A stretch of DNA of 64,000 nucleotides. Origin: Erpetoichthys calabaricus. Taxonomy: Eukaryota > Chordata > Cladistia > Polypteriformes > Polypteridae. The notes under the pieces are model-generated. The model had not been told where the DNA came from and did not search any database. It was given only the letters and a program-made list of their open reading frames with translations. The translations under genes and the position numbers were made by a program. This document shows positions 26,640 through 55,168 of the stretch, in pieces. The stretch covers positions 180,798,875-180,862,874 of the forward strand of contig NC_041402.2 in assembly GCF_900747795.2 (NCBI RefSeq), in the 5' to 3' direction. Position 1 is the stretch's first letter. Every line of letters begins with the position of its first letter.

Positions 26640-27480
26640 AACAAACAAACAACCTGGCAGTACAAGGTCAGCTAATATTGACATCCCACCCCTGCACCAC
26701 AAACCCACAACACAGGGGACCATGGCCAGCATAACAACATGATCATGACATGATGACAAGACAGCATAGGATCATCTTGGGAATACATTCCAATCCGGCA
26801 GCATGAGATCAGCTGGCATAGATGGCCCCATCCAAGTATGACAAGGCCAGCCAGCATTGACTTTCCAAAATGGGCAAAACAAATCATACACAGTGGAAGG
26901 CCCAAATGGGCAGGTCCAGTCAGTCACTGTGAACTCAAACCAGCAGCACAAAGTTAATCAACGTGGACCACCTAGCCTCCCCAAACCTGGCAGCACAAGG
27001 TCAGCAAATATTTAAATCCCAGTCTTCCACCACAAACCCACACATGGTGGCATGGCCAGTATGACAACATAAAATCAAACCTTACTATCTCATTTTGGCA
27101 AATTGACGTCAGTCTGAAGAACATGGCCAGTTTGGCGGCACAAAGGTCAGCAAATGTGAATATCCTATCTAGCCAGCTCGAGGTCGAGACACGTTGGGTC
27201 AGTTTGTTAATAAGTGGTCTGCTAGAGCTCTCAGATAGAGTTGACATGATGAATGTAGCCACACTAGCTAGGCAGCACAAGGTTAGCTCTAGGAAGAATC
27301 CAGGCAGACCTCCCAACCCACCAGGACAAGCTCCACCACAGTGAACCTTCCAACCTGGCAGGACAAGCTCCACCAAAGCAGACATTAACTGTCCTGGGTA
27401 TGACGTTAATATGCATCCAGCCATGCAAGCCCTCCAACTTACAGGGAAAACTTAGGGGTTGGTGGCAGGATTGGCACTCC
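26640..27480. repeat. Degenerate minisatellite downstream of sik3
   Basis: Phrases 'cctggcagtacaaggtcagc', 'ggcagcacaaggtcagc', 'ggcagcacaaggttagc' and 'cctggcaggacaagctcc' recur irregularly with 'accacaaacccacaca'. It may lie in or beyond the sik3 3' UTR. Confidence 0.6.
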
Positions 27481-27679
27481 AGCCACTGTAACAACCTTAC
27501 ACTCTTACAGTGTGGTGCTGGGGTGTCACCCACTGCACTCAATCCAGATGGTTCGGCTTGTGGTGGGTACAGCAACACACAATCAGCGCAGGCTCCCAAC
27601 CTCTCTCTCTCTCAGTACTTTTTCAGTTCTAGCTCACTCAGAGAGACACATTCAGCATGGCAGTAAAACTAGAAGGCCT

Positions 27680-27950
27680 AGAGAACATTTAGGTTGGTAT
27701 TACAGGAAAGGCAAGATTGCGTTGGTTTGGACATGTGCAGAGGAGATATGCTGGGTATATTGGGAGAAGGATGAGATGGAGTTGCCAGACAAGAGGAAAA
27801 GAGGAAGGCCTACGAGAAGGTTTATGGATGTGGTGAGAGAGGACATGCAGGTGATGGGGGTGACAGAGCAAGATGCAGAGGATGGGAAGATATGGAAAAA
27901 AAAATGATGCACTGTGGTGACCCCTAACAGAAGCAGCCAAAGAAGATGAT
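27680..27950 (+). mobile_element. Non-LTR retrotransposon 3' fragment
   Basis: Translates to pieces of the C-terminal LINE motif (LRWFGHVQRR, then RGRPTRRFMDVVREDM) and ends in the common fish 3' end 'gtgacccctaacagaagcag'. An inverted relative lies at 39365-39590. Clade not assigned. Confidence 0.6.
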
Positions 27951-28107
27951 TACAGGATATTCCCACATGCCATCAGCCACGGAGATATCCTCACTTTTTA
28001 AGCACAAGGGCACCTCAGGCTTTCCTCCGGTCTTCACATCAATACAACTGATCAGCATCTACATATCCTTCTAAAACTCTCCATATATCTGTGCTCTCAC
28101 CTTGGCA

Positions 28108-44650
<16,543 letters not shown>

Positions 44651-44699
44651 TTGGCGCGTGGGTCTGATTCTCTTTGAGAGCTTTTTGCCACTCATTTAT

Positions 44700-45039
44700 C
44701 TATAATTTTTAGAACTTTATTTACCCTGTGTAATTTTTGGTATATACAGAAAATGTAATCTAGTTAAAGCCCATAAGGCAGCTTTGAATTAAAGCCTTTC
44801 AAAATGATCTCACCTGTTAATGACGTGCTTTACATTAACCTTACTGCAATAAAATATTGCAGAATGTTTTCACGTGGCATCCAAGGCAAATTACAAATAA
44901 AGTGATTGTATCATTCACTTACGCCAACCTGCCATCTCTTTATAGGCTATTTCTAGTTTACCATTTCAGCTGGAATGGCCAGTGATGAGTCCACCTCTGA
45001 TCATATGGGATGTCCATAACTGACAACCAAGTGAGGAGA
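44700..45039. other. AT-rich stretch upstream of sik3, no gene seen
   Basis: No exon or named repeat recognised. Confidence 0.35.
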
Positions 45040-46625
45040 CATTTGATGAAACGTACACTCAGGAAAAGCTGCAGTACCCGATGGAGCCAGTCCGCGAGTT
45101 CTTAAGGCCTATGATGACCAGCTTTGTGGTGTCCTCTGTCACCTATTCAGTCTGTCATTAAGGCTGCAAAAAGTGCCACAGCTGTGGAAAACATCTTGCA
45201 TTGAAAGGTCGGCTCCTCGTCACCTAATGAATACAGACCAGTGTCATTTATTTCTCATATCTTTGAGAGGCTGTTCCTGGACTGTACAAGTCCTCTGGTG
45301 GTAGACCACCTGGAATTAAATGCACTTTGCCTATCAGACACAGATTAGAGTGGAGGATGCAATTATCTATCTACGTATTTTCACCTGGACAAAGCTGGCA
45401 GCACTGTGAGGATTATGTTCTTTGATTTCTCTAGTGCCTTCGGTACCATTCAGACTATCTGTCAGGCAATGTTTGAGGCTCAGGGGCGGCGTCTCTGAAA
45501 TAGATGCAAACACTACAAGGAACAGTCCTGTCTTCTCTTCTGTTTACCTTCTATACCTCACACTACAAATATAACAAAACGTCATGTCAGTTGCAGAAAT
45601 TCTCAGGTGATTCTGCCCTTATGGGGTGTATTGATAAGGGGCATTAGACAGAGGAGAGGAGTCAGGGTGTGAACTTTGTTTCCTGGTGCAGAAAGAATTG
45701 TCTGCAACTAAACATCAGCAAAAGCAAGGAACTGGTGATTGACTTTCAGTGCACCAAACAGCCTCTTTGTCTGGTTCCTATTCAGGGAGAGGATGTAGAG
45801 GTGGTGTACTCCTTTAAGGACTTGGGGGTCCACATTATCAGTGACAGGCTGGACTAGTCTCAGAGCACAGAGGAACTACGTAAGAAAGAGCAGAGCAGAC
45901 TGCATTCCTTTAATCTGAGTTGTGACGTCCTTCATATTTTCTACAGCTCCGTGACAGCTGGAGTGATTTTCTATGGCATAGTGTGCTGGGCTGGTAACAT
46001 TACTTCAAGTGATGTCCACCAAATCAATAGGCTGATTTAAAAGGTAGTCTCAGTTATGGGACACATTCTGGACCCTCTGGAGGTAGTAATGGAGGAGAGG
46101 ATGAAAATAAAACTGAGTGCCATTATGAACAATGCTACACATCCTCTCTGTGACGCACTTTGACTTTCAGATAACAAATCATTCAGCAGAAGTGTGTGAA
46201 TAAATGCTACGGGGGCTCCTTTACACCAACAGCAATATGGCTGTATAATGCATCATTGTGACTGTGACAGCCAAATCAGAAGTTTGTCCTTTTTATTCTC
46301 TTTCTTTTTATTCTGACTGTAGCAGAGCAACTGGCACTCAGCAGGCTCCTATCAATTATGGAGAATCCACTACATCCATTAAACAGTGTCATCTCCAGAC
46401 AGAGGAGCAGTTTCAGCGACAGACTGCTGTCACTGTCCTGCTCCACTGACAGACTGAGAAGATCATTCCTCCCTCAAACTATGCGATTCTTCAATTCCAC
46501 CAGAGGGGGTAAACGTTGAACATTATTCAAGTTATTGTCTGTTTTTTACCTGCATTTTTTATTACTCTTTAATTTAATATTTTTTGCTGCTGGAGTATGT
46601 GAATTTCCCCCTGGGATTAATAAAG

Positions 46626-46710
<85 letters not shown>

Positions 46711-46712
46711 GT
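45040..46712 (+). mobile_element. Rex1/L2-like LINE, decayed, with TATC-repeat tail
   Basis: Reverse transcriptase pieces are readable in shifting frames: 'PDGASPRVLKAYDDQLCG' near 45075, 'FFDFSSAFGTIQT' near 45420, and an open piece at 45669-45857 (FVSWCRKNCLQLNISKSKEL...YSFKDLGVHI). The 3' end is 'gggattaataaagtatc' followed by (TATC)n, the usual terminus of fish Rex1-type LINEs. Several frameshifts and a stop; 5' truncated. Confidence 0.75.
46627..46712. repeat. (TATC)n microsatellite at LINE 3' end
   Basis: About 21 perfect units, grown from the LINE's terminal repeat. Confidence 0.9.
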
Positions 46713-47312
46713 TGTTTTTTCCGGCCATAGTGTGTGTGTGTGTTTATTTATTACTTAATGAGCTTCATCAATCTTTATTAACTGCCTGTTTGGTGAAATT
46801 GTATTGAATGCACAGCAACAGTCTATGAAAACCAACCTCACAGCACCTTCGATGCTCAAGTTGAGATAGTGAGGTATGTAGAGCTATAGCAGTGGCATTT
46901 TCTGTAGACCTATTCACCTTAATAAAAGGATAAGTATCTGTGTGTCTGTCTGGTTGCTACTGTATATCTGTATGTCTGTCTGGTTGCTACTGTATATCTG
47001 TCATTTCAAAAGATGGTGCATCACAAACATATTTAGTCATAAAATGCCATTACATTTGCCATTCCAACAGATGCTGCATCACAAACATTACCACTGCTTT
47101 TACAAATCCCATACCAAGTGGTATATAACAGAGACATATGCATTTCATGGTGCATTGCAATTGCTATCGCTGAGGTCCACATTAATTACTAAAATTTCAA
47201 ACTGCTGTGTATTAAACACGGGTGGACAAATTGGTTTTGATATGCTGTAAGACTAGTTTCTTGAAACATGTCATAATAACTGGTGTCAGAATGACTGATC
47301 AGTAATCATCTA
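46713..47312. other. Spacer with a short tandem pair
   Basis: 'tgtctgtctggttgctactg' is repeated 36 bases apart near 46947-47000. The start 'aataaaaggataagtatctg' resembles some Helitron 5' ends, but not enough to call. Confidence 0.35.
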
Positions 47313-48290
47313 CATCAGGGGTTCTTAACTTGGGATGCCTACACTCCCAGGGAGTGTAAGATGGCATTTTATGGGGAAGGCTGCATCGTTATTCACCAAA
47401 ATGAAGTGAGGTACATTGTTCAACTTTATCATGGTGCAATTGGTGTCTTGCAGTGTGCCATAATTTGTGGGCCATATATTAATTGGTGCTCCTGTTCTGT
47501 GATATTAAAAGAATCAAGTACTTCATGCACAATTGTCACCTTTGAAAGAGCCACAGAAATCCAGGTTCCTTGCTTCAGGTGGAGCACTCGTAAAGACAAA
47601 AAACATTTCTAAGAGACCTTGCAATGATCCATAGAGAAGGCCTAAGGCCTAGTTTTGATTTCTGTGTAAGCCCCTAATTGTGAATTGTCACTGATTTTGA
47701 GGTTTGATTGACATTTTTTCTAGGTGGAGGACAAGGGAGACTGAATTGGATGTAACACCTGCTGCTTACACTCAAGCCTATCTCTCCTGCTGGTGGTCCT
47801 GGCAGTAGTGCAGCAATTCTTACAGAGTGGCACACCTGTTTTGAAATGGCAGTGCAGGTGTTAACAGGGTAAGGGGTGCCAAAGCGTGTTCACTGTGCTT
47901 CATTGCACCTAAACCCGTTGCTTCACAGGGGTCTCCAATCGCCCAGACTCTTTGATCGTTGTTCATATGTCATTTCCTCATGGGTGGGAATACCCCAACC
48001 AGATCGTCTCGAGTGTCTAAGCTTCAGCGGAAGACACAATTACAAGATTATTGAGATTTATAAAGGTCATTTGCTCAAGTTACTTTTAATGTACTGAGCT
48101 AAAAGCTGATTTTTTGACTTCAGTTTGTTCACCCACAGTGCTGTACAGTATGTCGTTTAAAAATTAGAAATCTGATGTCTCCGTCTTCAAATGTGATATG
48201 ACTTTTGTAGAGGGTACGGACATAAATGAAACATATTCTAGGGGTCTGGGACATAGAAAAGGTTGGGAATGACCACTTTAGATAATGAAT
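47313..48290. mobile_element. hAT-like nonautonomous element
   Basis: Left end CAGGGGTTCTTAACTTGGG and right end (inverted) AAAGTGGTCATTCCCAACC resemble degenerate hAT terminal repeats of the CAGNGGTTC...AACC type. About 980 bases with no transposase seen. Target duplication not clear. Confidence 0.4.
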
Positions 48291-48364
48291 GACTGCCTCT
48301 TTTTGGGACTTGGAATGGTTGTGGTTGACTTCAGGCAGGGTGGGATGATGCCTTGTGACAGGGT

Positions 48365-48562
48365 TTAGTTAAAAATCCACATGAATACCTCTGCAGTTTG
48401 AAGGACACATTCTTTAATTATTCTTCTGGGTACTCCATCCGGGCCAGCAGCTTTCCTCGGATTCACTGACCTAAACCTAAATCTCACTTCATGTTCCTGC
48501 TCCATGAGATTGTAATTATTAAAGGCTATTACTGGAAGTGGTGGTGACGTGCTTGCTCTCAT
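48365..48562 (-). mobile_element. Rex1/L2-like LINE fragment
   Basis: A 65-codon open piece contains VNPRKAAGPDGVPRRIIKEC and AEVFMWIFN, an early reverse-transcriptase motif (KAAGPDGVP). Both ends truncated. Confidence 0.65.
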
Positions 48563-48639
48563 CTCTTTTTACCTCAAAATGGGCAACTATTTAGTTGCTG
48601 TGCCAGGGAGGCACCGCCATCAGCAATCCCTGTCTTTGT

Positions 48640-48845
48640 AGTTTGTGATGGGTTGTATTCCCTGCCACGTTTGCCATGAGGGAATATGAGGGAAGTTGGA
48701 ATACCCTGAGAAAACCCACACACATATGTGGGCAGAATGTGCCACCTCCATACAGACAGGGACCAGTCCAGGATTCACACAAAGGTTCCTGGAGCTGCAA
48801 GGCATTAGTGCAGACCACTGCAGCACGGACGACGCCATCCCTGTT
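48640..48845 (-). mobile_element. tRNA-type SINE, inverted and diverged
   Basis: Plus view: 'tgatgggttgtattccctgc', 'ctgagaaaacccacacac' and 'ttcctggagctgcaaggc'. Same family as the 10.4-kb copy; its 3' third is missing. Confidence 0.5.
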
Positions 48846-48929
48846 TTCTAGTCTGTTTTAAATCAGCTTCAGTTCATTCTACACTTAGTATCTCTACTCA
48901 TTGAGCAGTGTAATTGAATTTGAATGCGA

Positions 48930-49065
48930 GGAGGAGTTCTTTGGCAGGTGGCACAGCATTACAGTAATGGGCAGGCTGCTCCCAGCTCTAGAAACCGGGG
49001 GTTCATTTCCAAATGCAGTAACTGTCTATTTGAAATCTGCACAGATTTTGAAATGCCCATGCCAC
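48930..49065 (+). mobile_element. SINE head fragment
   Basis: tRNA-like head 'gtggcacagcattacagtaa' and B-box-like 'gggggttcatttcc'. Body lost. Confidence 0.4.
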
Positions 49066-49304
49066 TAATGACCGGTGCCTCAGTCCCACACAGTACTCAC
49101 CCTTCAGTTGTGACTGAACAATGCAATAACAGCAGAAACAACATCACCTCACTTGCTGCTAACAACACAGTAACGGGGCGGTGAGGCAGCAGGAGGAAGA
49201 AGGCAGCAGGTCTGACAAAATAGTGTTGCAAAGACCAACGGGCATTTTGTGCCAACAACACAAAAGAATTAATTGGTGAGATTGGGAAACAGAGAGTGAG
49301 CCAC

Positions 49305-49480
49305 AAAGCGCAGTGTGAAAAAGTAAGTCCACCCCATGGACATTGTGGACTTTTTCAACATGTCTGAAACAGTAGATTGTTGTGCAAACAGTGCCTACAG
49401 ATGAAGGAGGTATACTTGAATGAAAATGCAAGGAATAATTTCCCTTTCAGTGAGTGATTCAATAAACTTTTTCTTTTATC
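49305..49480 (+). mobile_element. Tc1-like terminal fragment
   Basis: TGTGAAAAAGTAAGTCCACC matches the terminal motif at the left edge of the window. Short remnant, no transposase. Confidence 0.45.
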
Positions 49481-50173
49481 ATGTAAGGTCTTTTTCCCCT
49501 TTTATACTCCATCATGTTGATCATAATAAAATGTCTAAATCCCATACACTTTGCACTCTGTGATCAGGTACTTTAGCACTTCCTCCTCCTTTCCCTTCCA
49601 CATCTGTAACCTCAGGCAATTAGACAGAGTAAAGAAACAGGCAGGAGTTAAATTACACATTTAATTATGTATTATTGATAAAAATGGTCAAAAATATTAA
49701 AGAAGCAGAATACAATGCGAATATTCGCAAATCATACTATTCCAGTGGCAGTGCATCTCACGTCCATTGGCGTCTCTCGGCTTTTCTTCAGTTTCGCTTG
49801 CTTTGCTACCTCATTGCCTTTGAATGGAGTATTGAAACAGGCCACAAGCCTGACAGTATGGCTGTCGAGACGGAGCTTTTTTCATCATGGTCTTCTCTTC
49901 ATGGCCAGATGGTGAGAGAGAGAGAGATAGTTAAAGGCAAGGTGACCTACTTTATACCATTCTTACCACAAAACGAAAACCAATGGTGTGTTGCAGTACA
50001 GAATGACCACTAATTCAAAGCCAATCGTGAACAGCGAAACTTTAGACCAATAAAATTGGTTTACCAGTGCCTTCCTGACCAGTTACCAATGAAAGCACTC
50101 ATGTACAAGTCGTCCCCCAGTTGCTTTGTTTTGTCAGTTTATGGCCTTCCTGTAGTGGATGGCTTATAGTGGG
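49481..50173. other. Spacer, no gene seen
   Basis: A 112-codon open frame at 49675-50013 has no recognisable motif and no splice or start context; I do not call it a gene. Confidence 0.35.
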
Positions 50174-51171
50174 GTAGGCAACGTCGGTCCTGGAGGGCCA
50201 CAGTGGCTGCAGGTTTTTGTTCCAACTCAGTTTTCTTAATGAGAAGTCAACTATTGCTGATGAAGCACTTACTGTATTGCTCAAGTGACATACAGTGGTC
50301 TCACTTGTTAAGATTCCCCACCCTTAATTACTTATTTCAGTCTTAAACAGCTGCATTCACTGTGCCACTGTGTTATTGGCAATAAAATGCAAATGACAAA
50401 GGAGTCAGAAGTATTCCATCTGACTTGTTTCCATTGTCACAAAAATGACAAAGAGACATCACAAAGATTTGGGGAAGCCACCAGTATAATATGCCTTGGC
50501 TGCAAAATGGGTAATGGGTTGAGATTTGTTCACAGGTTAGAGTCCAGAACAGAACTGATGGTATGGAGGCAAGATGGTGGCTTTAAAGGCCAGTACAGGA
50601 AGTGACATCATCGGGCCCAGAACCAGAAGTAATGTCTCCAAAACTGGAAGTGACGTCGTCCATAGCACCAGTCCGGAAATTACATCTTCAGGATTGGAAG
50701 TGCCATCTTCAATGACGCGGGTACTGGAAATGACATCTTCAATGGCGCTGGTACCTGAAGTGACGTCTTCAGTGGCGCTGGAACCCAGTGGGATTTCCCG
50801 TGGATGGTCTGCAGTGGATTGAGAGAGAGGATTAGTGCAGCTCGCCACCCCCTGGTCAGATGTGGTACTACTGTTATTCAGGCCCTCTAGCTGTCTCCCA
50901 ATCACACGTGTGTGACACCATTTAAATCTGTGTGTATCCATTATGCACTACCTGGTTTAATAAAATACAAGAGAAAAATGTGACAGGTGGAAAATTAGGC
51001 TTCAAATCATTTGGATGATTTCCTTCGAAAGGAAAAAAATTCTACGATATAAGAACCTAACTTTGCAGACTTACAAGCCATAACATTGGCAAGGATTGGT
51101 TTCTAATTAAGCAACTGGGTTAGAATGAAAACCTGCAGACACTGCAGCCCTCCAGGACCGACACTGCTTAC
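50174..51171. mobile_element. 1-kb DNA element with long inverted ends
   Basis: Left end GTAGGCAACGTCGGTCCTGG and, on the other strand, right end GTAAGCAGTGTCGGTCCTGG match; similarity continues through 'ctgcaggttttcattctaac' and 'cttaattagaa', about 80 bases in all. No transposase inside. Related ends are seen near 18.37 and 23.23 kb. Superfamily unknown. Confidence 0.55.
50560..50800 (+). repeat. Short tandem array of GGAAGTGACGTC-like units
   Basis: Seven units of about 30 bases: 'aggaagtgacatcatc', 'agaagtaatgtctcc', 'ggaagtgacgtcgtc', 'ggaaattacatcttc', 'ggaagtgccatcttc', 'ggaaatgacatcttc', 'tgaagtgacgtcttc'. It lies in a repeat that also occurs inverted at 53540-53770. Confidence 0.75.
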
Positions 51172-51475
51172 ACTTGACTTATAGGCTCATGTCAGTCCAA
51201 ACACAGTCACCCTTGTCAAGCCGGTCTGATGCTCCATCTGCTTCACCATACATTTCACATCCCGAGTCCATCCTAAAGAATGGGGGAGTTGGTTAAGTAA
51301 ACATCAAAGCACTGTTGTTCTCATCATTGAAGCAAAGCATGCCTCCTGAAACACTATCTAATATTACATTTGCTTTGTCTAGTTTACAAACAAAGACATT
51401 CAAAATAGTTATCAACTTAGAGTCACTCCACGACCTTTATCGACAGATGTAATGCTTGAATTGGGTTAAAGTAAG

Positions 51476-51886
51476 TCCACACTTTGTGTCAGAAACTGGT
51501 ACTGACCCTTCTAGCAGACATGACTTCTTGTAAGTGTTTGCATAACTGCCCACCAGCCTCTGACATCATTCCTTCAGTTGCAAGATGTTTGTGGGTTTTC
51601 TTGTATGTTCTGACCATTCCAAATCCCCCACCCCACAACATTTTAATGGAACTCCAATCACGGCTTTGACTAGACCAGTCCATAACTCCATCAATTTCCA
51701 CTTTTTGAGCCATTCCTTGGTGCACCTCACATCATTATCATGTTGAAAGGTCCATTTCCAGCTCAGCTTCAACTTTCAGATAGATGGCCTCACATTCCCC
51801 TCAGGCACACTTTGATATGATGCAGAATTCATAATTGACTTGATAACTGCAAGCCACCAAGGCCCTGAAGCAGCAAAGTCTTATGT
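51476..51886 (-). mobile_element. Tc1-like transposon 3' fragment
   Basis: Minus-strand frame holds WTFQHDNDVRCTKEWLKKWK, the DDE transposase catalytic block (WTFQQDNDPKHT in intact relatives), then a decayed tail and an AAAGTAAGTCCACAC terminal motif. Confidence 0.7.
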
Positions 51887-52540
51887 TATCCCCTGAAGAT
51901 GTACTGCATTACCCTTTCTTGTCGCCTATTAAAATTTTACATGTCAGAATTGTTTGACCAATTTTGAATACAACTAATCTTGTCCCATTGCATAGCCCAT
52001 CACTCAGACATAAATTACACAATAACATTACAATAAGTCCTTCTTTCTACAGTAATTCAGCCGGTGGAAGACTGGACGATGTTAACGTCTGTAGATATTC
52101 TTCATGATATTGTAAGTTAATGTTTTCATCTTCAGCTCCATTACCACCAACTGTTTCAGTATGGTCTATTGATACGCATTTAACCAATCTGCAGTGTAAC
52201 CGATCAAAAATTTTCATGTTAATTCGTTTGACTTCATCGTTTCTCGGTGCTAGGATTGCCCGTGTACTCATTTCTTCTGATAACCCTTCGGAATGAAATT
52301 CTTCATTAAGATTTGTACATAATAAGTCTTCTTTTATTGGGAACTTAAAGTGAGAAAAACGTAAAAATTGATGAGTTGAGAGCGCAGGAACTGTGTCCGG
52401 CAAAAGCATTGACACGAATGAGAGGTGAAAGGGCCGCGGGCGTGGGCCGTTAACCGGAAATGGTGGAGAGGAGGGCGGGACTTAAAAAATCTCTTGGCAA
52501 TAGTCTCATCTCATCTCAAGATTTTCTTTTATAATAGAGA
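51887..52540 (-). mobile_element. Helitron helicase fragment
   Basis: An open piece (52047-52415) contains RAILAPRNDEVKRINMKIFD and EYLQTLTSSSLPPAELL, and further down, in pieces, NGTRLVV and ILIGDKKGNAVHLQGI: the C-terminal half of a Helitron Pif1-like helicase. Its upstream edge (52540, minus strand) reads TCTCTATTATAAAAG, a typical Helitron 5' end, so most of the element between the end and the helicase tail is missing. Confidence 0.7.
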
Positions 52541-52543
52541 CAT

Positions 52544-52704
52544 TTGCAAAACTTTCTGCTAAACGTGTCTTCACTTTGTCATTATGGTTTATTGAGTGTA
52601 GGTCAATGGGCAAAAATGACAAATTTATCCATTAAGACGAAACTTACAACGTAATAAAGTGTGCAGAAAGTGAAGGGGTCTGAAGACTTTCCGAATCCTC
52701 TGTA
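52544..52704 (-). mobile_element. Tc1-like terminal fragment
   Basis: Minus strand: ATTCGGAAAGTCTTCAGACC then CCTTCACTTTCTGCACAC and 'aataaaccataatgacaaag', the end of a well-known fish Tc1 family; the plus-orientated relative is at 60429. Confidence 0.7.
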
Positions 52705-52779
52705 TTCCGTGATATCTCCATACGTTTGCAGTGATACCATCACTACATGTTCACTGGTGTCATGACTTAAGCTTTATCA

Positions 52780-52852
52780 ATGCTTAAGTGCCTTGAGCAT
52801 GGGAAAGGCACTATATAAATACAATTTATTATTATTATTATTATTATTATTT
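52780..52852 (+). repeat. LINE/SINE-like tail with ATT repeat
   Basis: 'gaaaggcactatataaatac' followed by (TTA)n. Only a tail fragment. Confidence 0.6.
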
Positions 52853-53539
52853 ATTTCTATTTTTTTTCTGTAGCTCAGAAGGAGCCTGGCAGACCCATCA
52901 TCTGTACTTCTGTTCTTCTGTGCTTTTGTATCCTTAATTCCGAAGACCCTCATATGAAGCTTACCAATGGTTCTTGGGGGAACTGAGTGCCGTCAGCTGC
53001 CCTTCAGCAGTTGCTTGCTGCAGCAACTCCAGGTTGTGTTCGGGTGCCGCCTGTTTGCTTTCATTCTCCTTCAGATGCACTATGGACTAATCACCTGATC
53101 TGCCTGTATTTTGAATTTTTTTTTTTTTTAGTATTTTGGAAGCTTCTGTGCCAAAGTTAAAAATGTTGGAAGCTTTTGTGATCAAATAATTATGTAGGGA
53201 GTCTTTATTCTCAAGTAAGCATTCTTTTTAAAGTGGAGATCGGGTAATTGTGAACCTGTAACGTTTATTAATGTGAACATGCAGTTTTGAAAAATGATCT
53301 TGCAGTTTGGAAATAATTGCAGAGGGTTTGATACAATTAGATGTGTTTTTTTTTTGGTTAATAATTTATGCTTATGCAAACTTCTGACCATACCATGTGG
53401 CAGCAGAAAATGTGATTTATTAACTGTGGTTGTACAAGTGACTAAGAGGCTGATACAACAGTGAATTCTTGGGGTGCCAACCTGGCTGTCCCCGTTTACT
53501 TACATAATGACGTTCCAAACAGGAATATCAAAAGGTTGC
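52853..53539. other. AT-rich spacer, no gene seen
   Basis: No feature supported; short open frames lack motifs. Confidence 0.3.
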
Positions 53540-53770
53540 CCTGTAACACTTGGCCTAGTTTTAAAGGTTGTCACACACACGCCAGGCCAGAGGGTGGTGG
53601 GGTGCACTAAACCCTCTTCTGTTGTTTCTGCAGACCAAACACGGGAAAACCCACCTGATTCAACCTTGAAGACATCACTTTCAGTTCCGGCGCCCAAAAA
53701 AACGTCACTTCTGGTTCCGCCATGTCATTTCTGGTCTTGGCCTTTAAAGCTGCCATGTTTTTGAACAACA
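53540..53770 (-). repeat. Inverted copy of the GGAAGTGAC repeat family
   Basis: On the minus strand 'atggcagctttaaaggcc', 'accagaagtgacg' and 'ggtgggttttcccgtgtt', then 'ggtctgcag', match the copy at 50560-50900 in the same order, with fewer tandem units. This shows an interspersed family with a variable internal array. Class unknown. Confidence 0.6.
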
Positions 53771-54344
53771 GTTCAGTTCAATCAGGAACTCGAAAAGTGC
53801 ACATCGTGTTCTGTTATAATTGGTCATTTTGCATCCTGGGACAATATATAGGTGGCTGCCCTAAACCTTTTCCGGTGTTGAGGCTGATTATTTCATAAGA
53901 TTCTAACAAGAACATCATGAGTAGGCTGTGGAGCTCCTCTCCTTGGGTCACTTAAGCCTGAAGTGACACCACCTCCTTCTGGGCTGTTTCGTTTTTATAG
54001 CCCAGGGAACTGAAGGGGTGGAGACTGTTGCCCACGGTTTCTCTGTGCAATGGAGGAAAAAGAATACGAGGCAGTTGGCGGCAGCGCCCCCTCTTAGCTT
54101 GGGGTGGTATCACATACCTGTGAAGAAGTTGGAAAGCTGACCCTCTGACGCACATGTGTGACACAATCGGGTGACATTTTGTCAGTTTTCAGTTGTCCTG
54201 TTAGCGATTACGTGCCCATCATCCTGTTTTTGACCGACATTAGTAGCAGTAGTGCTGTTGTGTGTGTAGATTTCAGTGAAATTCTTACTTGCAAGTCCAA
54301 GCGACATGCAACACATCCTCTGTATTATTCACAAGTGAAGCAGA
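53771..54344. other. Spacer left of the nested hAT element, no gene seen
   Basis: No supported feature. A part near 53985-54110 reads like a repeat edge ('ggcagcgccccctctta') but could not be classed. Confidence 0.3.
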
Positions 54345-55168
54345 ACCTGGAGCAGCGGTTCCCAAACTTTTTCTGTTCACGGTGCACTTAATATTTCAAG
54401 ATTTTTCCAAGACACCCCAAGTTAAACCATAGTATAGTTTATAGTTCTATAGTACATACGGTACCTGACAGTTGCAGTGCACAGTTAGTGGCTTGGCGTG
54501 ATTAGTTATAAAAAAATGAAATGCAAATTACCACAAATGTTTAGAATAATTTTTACAACAGCTCCTGGCCGCTACACAACCGCATTCAGCACTACGATCA
54601 ACTGGGGACTGATCAGGTGATACTGGTACATCACTTTCGTTTTCAATCTCAAGGTCACTTGTATCAAAATCAGAGTGCAATACATCAGAGTCCGATTCAG
54701 CAATAATATGCAAAATGTTATCTACAGAGTATTTTGTTTAGCGCATTCACTTCGCTCTCTGGCCAGATCTGCCTTTAGCACTGGCGACTGGTGCCTGCAT
54801 GAAGTCGGTACTGGTGGCCGGCAGCTGCTCTGTTGTTTATTTCTGCCAGCCACTGAAAAAATATTCAGCCCTCAAAGAGTTATGAAAGACAGAAGGTTTT
54901 TAAGTAATCAACAGAAGTTGGGACACCTGTGCAAACTGTTTGCTTCAACTTGCAAGGCTTCATTTAGTTTAATTGCTGCAGAACATTTGTAGGTTATAAC
55001 CTATTATGAAGAAGGCCCATTTGTAATATTCTGAAATGCCATTTTTTCAGTTTTTACTAACCTAACAACAACAAAATTTATTTATATAGCACATTTTCAT
55101 ACAAATGATGTAGCTCAAAGCGCTTTACAAGATGAAAAAAGAAAAAATATAAGGATAAAATTGGGCAA

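Noticed and set aside
49675-50013. A 112-codon protein gene
   Set aside because: No domain, no promoter or splice context, and it lies among transposon debris.
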